A stretch of 64,000 nucleotides of DNA, from contig NZ_CP013480.3 of the NCBI RefSeq assembly GCF_001465545.3, forward strand, positions 310,001 through 374,000, given 5' to 3'. Of this stretch, positions 9,880-20,409 are shown piece after piece (positions within the stretch are counted from its first letter, which is position 1; every line of letters begins with the position of its first letter). Origin of the DNA: Pandoraea norimbergensis. GTDB lineage: Bacteria > Pseudomonadota > Gammaproteobacteria > Burkholderiales > Burkholderiaceae. The position numbers were made by a program, and so were the translations under genes. The notes under the pieces were generated by a model. It was not told the origin of the DNA, ran no database searches, and saw only the letters and a list, made by a program, of their open reading frames with translations.

Positions 9880-10877
9880 CGAGATTGGGTGGACCACCAC
9901 GCGCGACGCATGTCCGTCGGGGCGTCGCTTTGACCGGTTGGCTGCTGGGCTGCCTGCTGATGACGCTCGCCGTCACGCTCGATGCGGCATCGACGGTGAC
10001 ACCTCGCGTCGTTACGCCGCGGGCGTTGCCGCTGGTGGTGCCCGAGCCGGGCGAATCGCCGCCCGGCGCCAATCTGCCGTTCTACGAAGCCCGCAAGGGC
10101 GACATGACGATCTACGTCATGGGCACCCTGCACGTCGGCAAGCCCGACGACTATCCGTTCCGCAAAGTGGTGGTCGATGCGCTGCGCGTCTCGAAGGTGG
10201 TGGCGTTCGAGCTCTCGCCTGACGATCTGACGATGTCGCAGGACGACGTGCAGAAGTACGGCATGTGTACGCGCGCGTGTCTGCCGAGGATGATTCCGGC
10301 GCCGCTATGGCGCAAGTTGCGCGACCGCCTCAAGGGCAATCCGGCGATGCTCACCGAGATTCGCCACATGCGGCCGTGGCTGGCGGCGCTGCTCGTGGAG
10401 ACGCTCGACTCGATGGGGGCCGACCTGCAAACGGAATACGGCACCGAGAATCAGTTGGAGAACATCTACCGCGGGCGCATCGTCGGGCTGGAGTCGTTGG
10501 CCGAGCAGATGGATGCGTTCACGGGGTTGTCGGCGGCACAGCAAAACGAGTTGCTGGCGCAGGAGCTGGTGCTGACGCCCAAGAAGGCCACGGCACAGGT
10601 GGAGGAGTTGCACCGGCTGTGGCGCGCGGGCGACGCGGAGCTGGTGTTCGACTGGTCGCAGGGCAAGGCGGCACAAGTGCGACGCAATGTGGCGCTGGCC
10701 GACGCCATCGACGAGCGCATTCTGTACTCACGCAACCGCCGCTTTTTGGCGCGGATGCTGTTTCTCGCGGACCCGGGCAAGCCGGTGTTCGTTGCCATCG
10801 GCACGCTGCATCTTGGCGGCCCGCATGGCGTGCTGCAACTGCTGCGAGAGCATGGTTTCTCGGTAGCGCAGCGCTAG
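9876..10877 (+). CDS. TraB/GumN family protein
   Basis: A 333-residue protein with an N-terminal hydrophobic segment (about residues 17-38) that looks like a signal anchor or signal peptide, so it is probably exported. The TraB/GumN domain follows, with the paired motifs GTLHVGKPDDYP near the N-terminus and AIGTLHLGGPHGVLQLL at the C-terminus. These His-containing GxxH motifs are shared with Tiki/TraB putative metalloproteases. It overlaps the dppF stop by 4 bp, so it is co-transcribed with the peptide importer; the link may be peptide processing, but that is inference. Confidence 0.87.
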   Translation: MTRLGGPPRATHVRRGVALTGWLLGCLLMTLAVTLDAASTVTPRVVTPRALPLVVPEPGESPPGANLPFYEARKGDMTIYVMGTLHVGKPDDYPFRKVVVDALRVSKVVAFELSPDDLTMSQDDVQKYGMCTRACLPRMIPAPLWRKLRDRLKGNPAMLTEIRHMRPWLAALLVETLDSMGADLQTEYGTENQLENIYRGRIVGLESLAEQMDAFTGLSAAQQNELLAQELVLTPKKATAQVEELHRLWRAGDAELVFDWSQGKAAQVRRNVALADAIDERILYSRNRRFLARMLFLADPGKPVFVAIGTLHLGGPHGVLQLLREHGFSVAQR

Positions 10878-10924
10878 TCCGAAACCCGCTTCGGACATCA
10901 GGGCGGTTCCGTTAGGAATCGCCC
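10877..10924 (+). terminator. Two tandem hairpins at the end of the dpp operon
   Basis: The first hairpin pairs GTCCGAA (10877-10883) with TTCGGAC (10890-10896). The second pairs GGGCGGTTCC (10901-10910) with GGAATCGCCC (10915-10924) around a GTTA loop, with one G-U pair. Together they are a likely stop for the dpp/TraB transcript before the toxin-antitoxin pair. Neither has a T run. Confidence 0.6.
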
Positions 10925-11023
10925 GATAACTTCCCGACCCGCATTGACGTTCCCCACCGTGGACGGTTAATTTGTGATCACTCGCTTGAGTGGCCCCCCA
11001 GCCAACGGAACGCTGTCATCACA

Positions 11024-11278
11024 ATGACCATCGATATGGAGTTTTACAACGACGCTGCCAAAGAAGTCGTTGCCACGCAGCGCATGACAACGGAATTCCC
11101 CTCTGTTTCCATGCGGGAATATTCGACGCCACACTACGATACCGAGGCGTACGACGAGGGCATGATTCAGAGCGTCCTCGAAGGTCTCGCCGATCTTGAG
11201 GCCGGGCGGACGATCCCGGATGAGGTGGTCAGCGCTGAAGCTGATGCGTGGGTAAGGAGCGCATTGGAACGCTTGTGA
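11024..11278 (+). CDS. Probable antitoxin of a RelE/ParE-type pair
   Basis: An 84-residue acidic protein. The C-terminal part, VLEGLADLEAGRTIPDEVVSAEADAWV, resembles the toxin-neutralising tail of small antitoxins, where a LxDLEAGR-type segment is common. The N-terminal half is not a DNA-binding domain I recognise. It overlaps the following RelE/ParE-like gene, the standard order for antitoxin then toxin. No strong ribosome-binding site is visible before the ATG at 11024, and the ATG six bases downstream in the same frame could also serve. The role rests mainly on context. Confidence 0.65.
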   Translation: MTIDMEFYNDAAKEVVATQRMTTEFPSVSMREYSTPHYDTEAYDEGMIQSVLEGLADLEAGRTIPDEVVSAEADAWVRSALERL

Positions 11279-11577
11279 GCACGACAATTCGCTGGACGCA
11301 GCGTGCGCAACGAGATCGTATCGTCATGAGAAATACGCTGGCAAACCTAAGTCTGAGAGCCGCGGTACATTTTGAAGAACGGATAAAGCACGCAATGAAA
11401 AACTTGCGTGCTTTTCCATCGATAGGTCGCTTGGGCGAGCTGAGAAACACACGTGAGCTAGTCGCTCACAGACATTACCGATTGGTTTATCGACTAGGAG
11501 AGAACGCAGTCACCATCATCGCACTACATAACGTCGGTCGCCCTTGGCCTCCCAAGGTCCATTCGTACCACGATTGA
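11275..11577 (+). CDS. RelE/ParE superfamily toxin
   Basis: A 100-residue basic protein with the family layout: N-terminal TTIRWTQRAQRDR, a middle helix with RAAVHFEERIKHAM, then FPSIGRLGELRNTRELVAHRHYRLVYRL and a final strand ITIIALHNVGRPWP-like ending. The core matches ParE/RelE plasmid-stabilisation toxins, which poison gyrase or cleave ribosome-bound mRNA. I chose the GTG at 11275, which overlaps the antitoxin stop; a GTG at 11248 is an alternative. The lower GC look of the gene compared with its neighbours fits a mobile stability module. Confidence 0.82.
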   Translation: MSTTIRWTQRAQRDRIVMRNTLANLSLRAAVHFEERIKHAMKNLRAFPSIGRLGELRNTRELVAHRHYRLVYRLGENAVTIIALHNVGRPWPPKVHSYHD

Positions 11578-11610
11578 CCCTTCCATTCGGCCGGTGGCCC
11601 TCGCATCCCC

Positions 11611-12249
11611 TCAAGCCAGCATCCCTCGCGCCTCAATAAACTGGATGATTTCCTGAAGGCCCTTGCCTTCCTTCATGTTGCCCATGACGAAGGGGCGCAT
11701 GCCGCGCATTTTCTGCGTGTCGGCGCGCATGATGTCGAGCGACGCGCCGACGTAGGGCGCGAGATCGGTCTTGTTGATGATCAGCAGATCGGATTTAGTG
11801 ATGCCGGGGCCACCCTTGCGCGGAATCTTCTCGCCACCGGCCACATCGATCACGTAGATCGTCAGATCGGATAACTCGGGGCTGAACGTAGCCGCGAGAT
11901 TGTCGCCGCCCGATTCGATGAACACGACATCGGCATCGGGAAAGCGCTCCAGCATGCGCTCGACCGCTTCAAGATTGATCGAGGCGTCTTCGCGAATCGC
12001 CGTGTGCGGGCAACCCCCCGTTTCCACGCCCAGAATGCGCTCGGGTTCAAGGGCGCCGGCGACAGTCAGCAGGCGCTGATCTTCCTTCGTGTAGATATCG
12101 TTGGTGATGACCACGAGATCGTAACGGTCCCGCATGGCTTTGCAGAGCATCTCCGTCAGCGTGGTTTTGCCGGAGCCGACCGGGCCGCCGATACCGACAC
12201 GCAGCGGCGGATTCTTCTTGGTACGACGGGCGTTGGCAGATGTCGTCAT
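11611..12249 (-). CDS. ureG: Urease accessory GTPase UreG
   Basis: A 212-residue SIMIBI GTPase that hands nickel to urease with UreD, UreE and UreF. P-loop [13 protein letters not shown], the nickel-binding CPH in [13 protein letters not shown], and the guanine-specificity motif NKTD are all present. The ATG at 12249 gives [19 protein letters not shown], the normal family start; the upstream extension to a GTG at 12327 is not conserved. It is the last gene of the urease cluster and converges with the toxin gene. Confidence 0.96.
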   Translation of the reverse strand: MTTSANARRTKKNPPLRVGIGGPVGSGKTTLTEMLCKAMRDRYDLVVITNDIYTKEDQRLLTVAGALEPERILGVETGGCPHTAIREDASINLEAVERMLERFPDADVVFIESGGDNLAATFSPELSDLTIYVIDVAGGEKIPRKGGPGITKSDLLIINKTDLAPYVGASLDIMRADTQKMRGMRPFVMGNMKEGKGLQEIIQFIEARGMLA

Positions 12250-12330
12250 AAGGAGTGTCGTGAGTGGCACAGAGTGATGAGGGTCGAATTGGGGGAGTGA
12301 AGCGGCGAGCGCGCGAAGCACACGCACACC

Positions 12331-13056
12331 TCACGAACGGAACAGCCTTGAGTACTGCGTCTCGTGGCGCGACGCCAGAATCGCGAGCGCCGGAGAAAAC
12401 GTATTGATTCGGTCGTCGGGCAATGTCGCGGCGCGGTGCGCAGCGTCGATGATGCGCGGCCGCAGTGCCACGATCACGCGCTGCGCAGCGAGTTGCCCCA
12501 ACGGCACCGCTTTGAGTGCACCCGCCACCTGATTTTCCAGCCAACTGAATGCGTAGGCGACGAGCATGTCCGCAAGCGGCGCGCCATGCGTGAGCGCGGC
12601 GAACGCAAATGCCGTCGGTAACGCGATCGGGCGAATCGACGCCAGTTGCTCACGTTGCGCGGCCGTGCCCCACTCGAGCGACATCGCCAATTGCGTGAGC
12701 GACCAGCCCATTTGTTCGGTTTCGGCGCGAAGCTCGGCAGCCTCTCTCGTCGCCAGCAGCCAGTCGTTCACACGGATCAGTGCGGTGAAGTCATTCGCTT
12801 GCCAGTGACGCCATTGTCTCGCGAGCAGTGCCAGCTCACCCGTGGTGAACACCCCGTCGAGTTGACTGGCGATCCAGCGTTCTGCCCCGGGAGCATCGAC
12901 GATGATGCCGTGCTCGACAGCGGCTTCGAGCCCTTGCGAATAGCTGAACGCCCCGATGGGCAACGCGGGCGACGCAAGGTGGAGCAGCGCCGCAAGCGAT
13001 TGCAGCGACGCCGCCGCAACGGGCTCAGTGAGAGGACTGGCCAGACTTGCCGTCAT
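12331..13056 (-). CDS. ureF: Urease accessory protein UreF
   Basis: A 241-residue, mostly helical accessory protein that acts as GTPase regulator of UreG in the UreDFG activation complex. Recognised from [21 protein letters not shown] near the N-terminus and the helical body with [15 protein letters not shown]. It overlaps the end of ureE by 32 bp, so the two are tightly coupled. The extra N-terminal residues before the conserved LLHLASP stretch are ordinary. Confidence 0.95.
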   Translation of the reverse strand: MTASLASPLTEPVAAASLQSLAALLHLASPALPIGAFSYSQGLEAAVEHGIIVDAPGAERWIASQLDGVFTTGELALLARQWRHWQANDFTALIRVNDWLLATREAAELRAETEQMGWSLTQLAMSLEWGTAAQREQLASIRPIALPTAFAFAALTHGAPLADMLVAYAFSWLENQVAGALKAVPLGQLAAQRVIVALRPRIIDAAHRAATLPDDRINTFSPALAILASRHETQYSRLFRS

Positions 13057-14017
13057 CGGGGGCGCTCGAAGGAGAAGCAGTGGGATTCACAGACGCATCG
13101 CTTTCGCTGGAAGACGAATGCGCGTGATCGTGGCCGCAGTCAGGGCCGTGAACATGTGCAGGCGCGTGCGTGTGGCCATGATGGGCATGGTCATGCCCGC
13201 AGTCGGGACCGTGAACGTGCCCATGATCATGACCACATTCGGCGGTATGCACATGCCCGTGCGAGTGCCCGTGATCGCAATCCGGGCCGTGAACGTGCGC
13301 ATGACCATGCTCATGATCGTGATCGTGGTCATGCGAATGGGAATGCGAGTGCCCATGGTCATGCGAATGTCCATGGTGCTCATGGAAAACCTGCTGCGCG
13401 AGCGCATAGTCTTCCGCGAACGTCGCGTCGTGGCCGTGTTTGTGGCCGCCGCCGTAGGCACCGGCTTCCGGCTCGAAGGGCATCAGCGCTTCGGCCACGT
13501 CGACATCCAGTCGCAGCAGCATATCGCGCAGCACCGGATCGGATTCGAGCTTGAGATACCCGTCGCCAACTTCGACCGGCGTATGACGATTGCCGAGGTG
13601 ATACGCTGCCCGGGTGAGCGCGAGCGGCGTCGATGCCGTCACCAGCAACACCGTTTCCGGCGCGGCCTCTACGCGAATCAATCCACCATCGTCCGCGACC
13701 AGCACATCGCCACCGCGCAGCACCGTGCCGCGCGGCAGGAACACCGCGACTTCTTCACCGGTTTCCAACGTGGCACGCAGACGGCTTTTGCCGCGTGCAT
13801 CGAAGGGCAGCACCAGCGCAGGTGCACGACGTGCGAGCGGTGCCGCGATGCGACCGGCTTCGAAGCGCTTCTCGACGCGACGCAGCGTCGCCGAAGAAGA
13901 CGATGAGGACGGCGAAGACGACACAGCATCCGCCTCGTCGTCAGCGTGAAGATGAGAGGAAGAATCGGGCGCGGAGTCGGGTGCTGAATCGGGCGCTGAA
14001 TCGGAGGCTTGCGACAT
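13025..14017 (-). CDS. ureE: Urease nickel metallochaperone UreE with giant His/Cys tail
   Basis: The UreE core (about residues 45-190: peptide-binding domain [19 protein letters not shown], nickel-binding domain with the [11 protein letters not shown] strand) is flanked by unusual low-complexity ends. The N-terminus repeats SAPD three times and then runs through acidic and serine-rich sequence. The C-terminus, about residues 193-300, holds roughly 40 histidines, mainly HxH alternation, with three HGPDC units and one related HTAEC, so four cysteines at regular spacing. At 330 residues it is about twice the length of typical UreE proteins. His tails of UreE are known nickel stores; the Cys repeats suggest extra metal capacity. 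The tail overlaps ureF at its DNA end. Confidence 0.95.
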   Translation of the reverse strand: MSQASDSAPDSAPDSAPDSSSHLHADDEADAVSSSPSSSSSSATLRRVEKRFEAGRIAAPLARRAPALVLPFDARGKSRLRATLETGEEVAVFLPRGTVLRGGDVLVADDGGLIRVEAAPETVLLVTASTPLALTRAAYHLGNRHTPVEVGDGYLKLESDPVLRDMLLRLDVDVAEALMPFEPEAGAYGGGHKHGHDATFAEDYALAQQVFHEHHGHSHDHGHSHSHSHDHDHDHEHGHAHVHGPDCDHGHSHGHVHTAECGHDHGHVHGPDCGHDHAHHGHTHAPAHVHGPDCGHDHAHSSSSESDASVNPTASPSSAPDDGKSGQSSH

Positions 14018-14020
14018 GGT

Positions 14021-15717
<1,697 letters not shown>

Positions 15718-15721
<4 letters not shown>

Positions 15722-16023
15722 AAGGCCCCCATGACACGCCCGGCAAAGCCGAATACGCGCCGATCGCCCGCCAGCGCAACCAACTCGACCGTGCGTTGCT
15801 GACCCGGCTCGAACCGCACGGCAGTCCCGGCGGCAATGTTCAGACGAAATCCGCGCGCAGCTTCTCGGTCGAATTGCAGCGCGTCGTTGACTTCATAGAA
15901 ATGGAAATGCGAGCCGATCTGAATCGGCCGGTCACCGGTGTTGGCGACCGTCACGCTGATCGTGGGGCGTCCCACGTTCAGTTCGATCTCGCCAGCAGCG
16001 GTTAGCAGCTCTCCGGGAATCAT
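15718..16023 (-). CDS. ureB: Urease beta subunit
   Basis: A 101-residue structural subunit starting [19 protein letters not shown], with the conserved [13 protein letters not shown] and [12 protein letters not shown] motifs. It is separate from UreA, as in most proteobacteria. The ATG at 16023 follows a GGAG ribosome-binding site on the minus strand; the longer frame reaching 16278 overlaps ureJ and is rejected. Its stop overlaps the ureC start. Confidence 0.97.
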
Positions 16024-16054
16024 GCGTGTCTCCTCAAGGGGGCTACGTCCGCGC

Positions 16055-16690
16055 TCAGGCCGCGACGGCCAGCAATGACACGCCGTACGCCAGCACGCCC
16101 GCGCCCAGCAGGCGCGGCACCCACACCGTGCGCTCACGCAGCGCGACACCCGCCGCGATGCCGATGCAATGCAGCCCGCCCGTGGCGAGCAGGAAGCCGG
16201 CCATGTAATGCATGGCACTGGCTTCATCCGGCAACTCGGCACCGTGCGCGAAACCGTGGAAGATAGCGAACGCACCAACCACGGCAGCCCCGGCCCAGCC
16301 CGGCAACTTCGTGCGTGTGGCGAGCATCAGCCCGAGCACCAGCAGCGAGACGGCGATCATCGGCTCAACGCCCGGCAACGCAAACCAATGCGACATGCCG
16401 AGCAAGCCGCCGACAGCAAGCATCGCGACGAACGCGATGGGTGCCAGCCAGACGCGGCGGGAGGTGAGCGCGCTCCACAGGCCGACGACGATCATGGCGC
16501 ACAGGTGGTCGGCACCGGTGAGCGGATGGACGAAGCCCGCGACAAAGCTGCTGGCGGCGTCATGCCCCGGGTGGCCCGGATGCGCGAGCGCAGCACCCGA
16601 CGCGGCGAGCAGGGCGAGACCGGCAACCGCGCGTGACCAGCGGCGAGTCGATGAGGGACCGGATACGGTGAACGAGTGATCGCGTGACAT
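16055..16690 (-). CDS. ureJ: HupE/UreJ family nickel permease
   Basis: A 211-residue membrane protein with an N-terminal signal sequence ending [15 protein letters not shown], then about six spans. It carries the family metal motifs [12 protein letters not shown] (the HPxxGxDH type) and [12 protein letters not shown]. HupE/UreJ proteins move nickel across the membrane for hydrogenase or urease. Located between ureA and ureB, it supplies the metal for this urease. The mature N-terminus is His-rich, consistent with periplasmic nickel capture. Confidence 0.9.
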   Translation of the reverse strand: MSRDHSFTVSGPSSTRRWSRAVAGLALLAASGAALAHPGHPGHDAASSFVAGFVHPLTGADHLCAMIVVGLWSALTSRRVWLAPIAFVAMLAVGGLLGMSHWFALPGVEPMIAVSLLVLGLMLATRTKLPGWAGAAVVGAFAIFHGFAHGAELPDEASAMHYMAGFLLATGGLHCIGIAAGVALRERTVWVPRLLGAGVLAYGVSLLAVAA

Positions 16691-16741
16691 GGTGCGTCCT
16701 TCGGGTGTTGTTATTGACGTCTACTGACGAGAATTGATGAG

Positions 16742-17044
16742 TTACGGAATCGGGTGATGCACGGTCACGAGTTTCGTGCCGTCGGGAAACGTGGCTTCGA
16801 CCTGAATGTCGGGAATCATTTCGGGCACGCCGTCCATCACGTCATCGCGCGTGAGCAAGGTCGTGCCGTAGTGCATGAGTTCGGCAACCGTTTTGCCATC
16901 GCGCGCGCCTTCCATGAGCGCTGCGCTGATGAAGGCCACGGCCTCCGGATAGTTCAGCTTCAGGCCGCGTGCGCGCCGGCGTTCGGCGAGCAAGGCGGCG
17001 GTGAAGATGAGCAACTTGTCTTTTTCGCGAGGAGTGAGCTTCAT
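16742..17044 (-). CDS. ureA: Urease gamma subunit
   Basis: A 100-residue structural subunit starting [21 protein letters not shown] and containing [20 protein letters not shown], the hallmark of UreA. It ends TVHHPIP, the family C-terminus. Unusually, ureD is not directly upstream but about 3.4 kb away, behind a four-gene amino-acid transporter. A perfect NtrC-like site lies 122 bp before the start codon. Confidence 0.97.
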   Translation of the reverse strand: MKLTPREKDKLLIFTAALLAERRRARGLKLNYPEAVAFISAALMEGARDGKTVAELMHYGTTLLTRDDVMDGVPEMIPDIQVEATFPDGTKLVTVHHPIP

Positions 17045-17165
17045 CGTGACAGGTGAATTTCAATGCGAAGCAATTAGGGTGGACAGGCCCTGAGGCGCGC
17101 TGTAGCTGCTCATCATAAGCACGGCGATCACGCCGCGCCACTGCTCTTTGACACGATTAGAGGGC

Positions 17166-17180
17166 GCACCAAAATCGTGC
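17166..17180 (-). promoter_or_regulatory. Perfect NtrC-like site upstream of ureA
   Basis: On the minus strand the sequence is GCAC-GATTT-TGGTGC, an exact match to the GCAC-N5-TGGTGC NtrC binding pattern. It sits 122 bp before ureA. I found no sigma-54 promoter with GG-N10-GC between it and ureA, so its target promoter is unclear. Confidence 0.55.
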
Positions 17181-17215
17181 GAATGACCCATCGGCAGCGC
17201 CTTTCCACTGAGACG

Positions 17216-17938
17216 TTATTGGCAGATAAAACGCTGCAATTCCGGCGTCGTCGGGCGGGTGAACAGCGCCTCGGGTTCGCCCGATTCCCAGATCTTGCCC
17301 TGATGCATGAACACCACCCGATCCGACACGTGGCGCGCAAAGCGCATCTCGTGCGTGACCAGAATCAGCGTCATGCCTTCTGCCGCCAGATCTTCCAGCA
17401 CCTTCAGCACTTCGGCGACCAGCTCTGGGTCGAGCGCCGACGTAATTTCATCGCACAGCAGCACTGCGGGCGACATGGCGAGCGAACGCGCAATCGCCAC
17501 GCGCTGCTGCTGACCGCCCGAGAGTTGCGACGGATAGCTGTCGAACTTGTCGGCGAGCCCGACCTTGGCGAGCATGGCGCGGGCGACTTCACGGGCATCG
17601 CCGGACGCGGTCTTCTTCACGACCTTTTGCGCGAGCATCACGTTCTCGCCAGCCGACAGATGCGGGAACAGGTTGTACTGCTGGAACACCATGCCGACCT
17701 TCAGGCGCAGGGCGCGCAGATCGGTGTCGCGTGCGCCGACGAGCACGCCGTCGACCGCTACGCTGCCGGCGTCGAAGTTCTCCAGACCGTTAAGCGTGCG
17801 CAGCAGCGTGCTTTTTCCCGAGCCGCTCTTGCCGATGATCGACACGACCTGACCGCGCTCGACGCTCATGTCGATCCCCCTCAGCACGGGGTTTTCGCCG
17901 AAGCGCTTTTGCATGCCCCTGACTTCAATGAGCGACAT
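17216..17938 (-). CDS. Polar amino-acid ABC transporter ATPase
   Basis: A 240-residue ATPase of the GlnQ/HisP group starting MSLIEVRGMQKRFGENPVLRG. Walker A is GKSGSGKSTLLRTL, signature LSGGQQQRVAIARSLA, Walker B LLCDEITSALDPE, switch His in LVTHEMRFA. It powers uptake through the two permeases encoded just upstream. Its start overlaps the end of the preceding permease gene by 14 bp. The open frame extends upstream but the ATG at 17938 fits the family. Confidence 0.93.
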   Translation of the reverse strand: MSLIEVRGMQKRFGENPVLRGIDMSVERGQVVSIIGKSGSGKSTLLRTLNGLENFDAGSVAVDGVLVGARDTDLRALRLKVGMVFQQYNLFPHLSAGENVMLAQKVVKKTASGDAREVARAMLAKVGLADKFDSYPSQLSGGQQQRVAIARSLAMSPAVLLCDEITSALDPELVAEVLKVLEDLAAEGMTLILVTHEMRFARHVSDRVVFMHQGKIWESGEPEALFTRPTTPELQRFICQ

Positions 17939-18575
17939 GGAGTTTCCTTTCGAGATGACGCGCCCATAACGACAGCGGATAGCAGGCAGCGAAGTAGAAC
18001 AGAGCGACCAGCCCATAGACGGTGAACGGCTGGAAGGTCGCATTGGTGAGCATGGTGCCGGTCTTGGTCAACTCATCGAAACCGATGATCGAGGCGAGCG
18101 CCGTGCTCTTGACCACCTGCACCGAGAAGCCGACCGTCGGCGCGATGGCGATGCGCAGCGCCTGCGGCAGAATCACGTGACGCAACTGCTCGCCGTAACG
18201 CATGGCGAGGCTCGACGAAGCCTCCCACTGCCCGTGCGGAATCGCATCGACGCAACCCCGCCAGATCTCCGTGAGATAGGCGCTGGTGTACAGCGTGAGA
18301 CACACGGCTGCGGCAACCCACGGCGAGACTTCCAGACCCAGCAACGGCAGACCGAAGAAGACCAGAAACAACTGCATGAGCAGCGGCGTGCCTTGAAACA
18401 CTTCGATATACAGCGCGACGGCACGTGCCGCCCATTGCACGCGGCCCACGCGAATGACCAGCAGCACGAGCGCCACGAGCCCGCCGCAGACGAAGGCGAT
18501 CGCCGAGAGCGCGAGGGTCCAGCGCCCGGCCATCAGCAGGCCGCGCAACATGTCCCAGAGGGTGAATTCCATCAT
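17925..18575 (-). CDS. Amino-acid ABC transporter permease 2
   Basis: A 216-residue HisMQ-type permease with the EAA-loop region ASSSLAMRYGEQLRHVILPQALR and the N-terminal membrane spans of the family; five spans are likely. It begins MMEFTLWDMLRGLLMAGRW; the second methionine (18572) is an equally good start. It overlaps the permease gene before it by 4 bp and the ATPase after it by 14 bp, so all three are translationally linked. Confidence 0.92.
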   Translation of the reverse strand: MMEFTLWDMLRGLLMAGRWTLALSAIAFVCGGLVALVLLVIRVGRVQWAARAVALYIEVFQGTPLLMQLFLVFFGLPLLGLEVSPWVAAAVCLTLYTSAYLTEIWRGCVDAIPHGQWEASSSLAMRYGEQLRHVILPQALRIAIAPTVGFSVQVVKSTALASIIGFDELTKTGTMLTNATFQPFTVYGLVALFYFAACYPLSLWARHLERKLHVAH

Positions 18576-19252
18576 CGCGCACCCCCTTTGACCGTGCCGC
18601 GAAACAGACGCCGTGCGCAGCGCATCAGCACACGGCGAAGCGCGATGGCCAGCACGAGATACACGCCCGTGACGATCAGATAGCTTTCAAATGCGCGGAA
18701 CGTGCGCGACTGGACGAAGTTGGCCGCGTAAGAGAGATCGGGCACCGAGATTTGCGATACCACTGCGGAGCCCAGCATGACGATGACGATCTGACTGGCG
18801 AGTGCAGGGAACACCTTCGCAAATGCCTGCGGAAGAATCACGTGACGCAGAATCTGCGCGCGCGTCATCGCCAGCGATTGCCCGGCTTCCGACAGCCCGC
18901 GTGGCACCGCGCGCATACCCGCACGAATGATCTCGGTCGCGTAGGCGCCGAGGTTCACGCTCATGGCGATGACGGCCGCCGTGGTCTCGTCAATATGAAT
19001 GCCCAGACTCGGCAGCCCGAAGAAGATGAAGAAGAGCTGCACGATGAAGGGCGTGTTGCGAATCAGCTCGACGTAGAGCCCGGCGATGGCCTTGGCCCAG
19101 CGCGAGCCCTCCTCGCGCGCGACGGCGCACAGCGCGCCGATGACGACACCCACTACCGTAGACACAGCAGTGAGCGCCACCGTCAGCGCGGCGCCTTTTA
19201 CGAACAGCATCAGGTATTGCCGCAGATCGGCAAAATCGAGAACGTAGTGCAT
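18572..19252 (-). CDS. Amino-acid ABC transporter permease 1
   Basis: A 226-residue HisMQ-type permease. It contains YVELIRNTPFIVQLFFIFFG, the conserved early loop, and the EAA loop EAGQSLAMTRAQILRHVILP. It forms the heterodimeric channel with the second permease. It follows the binding-protein gene by 18 bp. Specificity cannot be read from the sequence beyond polar or general L-amino acids. Confidence 0.92.
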   Translation of the reverse strand: MHYVLDFADLRQYLMLFVKGAALTVALTAVSTVVGVVIGALCAVAREEGSRWAKAIAGLYVELIRNTPFIVQLFFIFFGLPSLGIHIDETTAAVIAMSVNLGAYATEIIRAGMRAVPRGLSEAGQSLAMTRAQILRHVILPQAFAKVFPALASQIVIVMLGSAVVSQISVPDLSYAANFVQSRTFRAFESYLIVTGVYLVLAIALRRVLMRCARRLFRGTVKGGAR

Positions 19253-19270
19253 CGGAGGGGCAGACCCGTT

Positions 19271-20134
19271 TTACAGGTCGGCAGGCAGCGGGGCGCCGAG
19301 CCACTTCTGCGAGATCTTGCCCAGCGAGCCGTCCTTCTTCGAGGCCGTCAGGATGTCGTTGACCTTCGCGAGCAGGCGCGGCTCGTTCTTGTTCAGGCCG
19401 ACAAAGCAGGGCGAGTTCTTGATGAGGAACTTCGGTTCCGGCAGCTTCGGCGGGTGCTTGGCGAGAATGGCGGCGGCGACCACGTTGCCGGTGGCCACCA
19501 GTTGCACCTGACCCGACAGGAATGCCGAGATCGTGCCGTTGTTGTCTTCGAAGCGCTTGATGGTCACATCGGGCGGCGCGACCTTGGAGAGTTCAAGGTC
19601 TTCCACCGCGCCACGCGTCACGCCGATGGTCTTGCCCGAGAGATCGGCGGGCTTGGCAACGGCGATGTCTTTCGGACCGAACACGCCGTTGTAAAACGGG
19701 GCATAGGCTTCCGAGAAGTCGATGACTTTCTCGCGATCGGCGTTCTTGCCGAGGCTGGAGATCACCAGATCGGCTTTGTTCGTGGTGAGGTACGGCACGC
19801 GGTTGGCGCTGGTCACCGGCACGAGTTCGAGCTTCACGCCCATGCCCTTGGCGAGCAGCGCGGCGGTGTCGATGTCATAACCGACCGGCTTCATGTCCGG
19901 GCCGATCGAGCCGAACGGCGGGAAGTCGGCGGGCACGGCGACACGCAGCGTCCCGCGCTTGGTGATGTCGTCCAAGCCGTCGGCATGGGCCGCGCGCGGC
20001 ATGGCGACAGCGAGCGCGGCGATGGCGCTCATCGAGAGCATTAGTGCGGTGAAGACACGGCGGGCGCGAGCGCGCGCGCCAACGGTAGCAACGACGGCAT
20101 GGTGCGGGACGGCAGTACGGGTGAACGGCAGCAT
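19271..20134 (-). CDS. Amino-acid ABC transporter periplasmic binding protein
   Basis: A 287-residue family-3 solute-binding protein. The ATG at 20134 (MLPFTRTAVPHHAVV) follows GAGGTT and gives a long but plausible signal peptide with cleavage near PRAAHADG. The mature start LDDITKRGTLRVAVPADFPP and the segment KADLVISSLGKNADREKVIDFS are diagnostic of the group. A sigma-54-type promoter lies 100 bp upstream with two NtrC-like sites beyond it. The whole transporter sits between ureD and ureA, which suggests nitrogen-limited expression. Confidence 0.92.
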   Translation of the reverse strand: MLPFTRTAVPHHAVVATVGARARARRVFTALMLSMSAIAALAVAMPRAAHADGLDDITKRGTLRVAVPADFPPFGSIGPDMKPVGYDIDTAALLAKGMGVKLELVPVTSANRVPYLTTNKADLVISSLGKNADREKVIDFSEAYAPFYNGVFGPKDIAVAKPADLSGKTIGVTRGAVEDLELSKVAPPDVTIKRFEDNNGTISAFLSGQVQLVATGNVVAAAILAKHPPKLPEPKFLIKNSPCFVGLNKNEPRLLAKVNDILTASKKDGSLGKISQKWLGAPLPADL

Positions 20135-20233
20135 AGCGGCAACCTCGGTTCGGTGTATCGGGGGCGAGCGATCCGGCGACAGGAGCGTCCCGGCGGCCGG
20201 ATCATCTGGTCTGACCGGTCGATACAGTGAGGT

Positions 20234-20249
20234 AGCAGGAATCGTGCCT
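20234..20249 (-). promoter_or_regulatory. Sigma-54 promoter for the amino-acid ABC operon
   Basis: On the minus strand AGGCAC-GATTC-CTGCT keeps the invariant GG-N10-GC of -24/-12 promoters, with two changes from TGGCAC-N5-TTGCT. It is about 100 bp before the binding-protein ATG, the right strand and distance. Confidence 0.6.
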
Positions 20250-20347
20250 GAGGCAGAGAAAGACCGTGCGACGGTGCTGCCGACCGGATCCACGCGCGCA
20301 TTGCCGTGTCGGGAACGCGCCGCGTCGGGCCATGCGCCACCGATAAC

Positions 20348-20404
20348 GCCCTGAATTGGTGCGTCAGCGCGGTGTCGCGCAGGAGGGTGTCACCGTTTTG
20401 GTGC
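20348..20404 (-). promoter_or_regulatory. Two NtrC-like enhancer sites
   Basis: Read on the plus strand, GCCC-TGAAT-TGGTGC (20348-20362) and TCAC-CGTTT-TGGTGC (20390-20404) each differ by one base from GCAC-N5-TGGTGC. Their centres are 42 bp apart, about four helical turns, and they lie 100-155 bp upstream of the sigma-54 promoter. The second site reaches the last bases before the ureD stop. Confidence 0.5.
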
Positions 20405-20409
20405 CGGGG

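Noticed and set aside
12956..13906. Plus-strand ORF of 316 codons rich in Met, Val and Arg
   Set aside because: It is the antisense of the His-rich ureE tail; GTG/ATG codons are complements of CAC/CAT His codons.
17069..17084. Sigma-54 promoter for ureA (GTCCAC-N5-TTGCT on the minus strand)
   Set aside because: The -12 part fits but the invariant GG at -24 is missing, so it was not listed.
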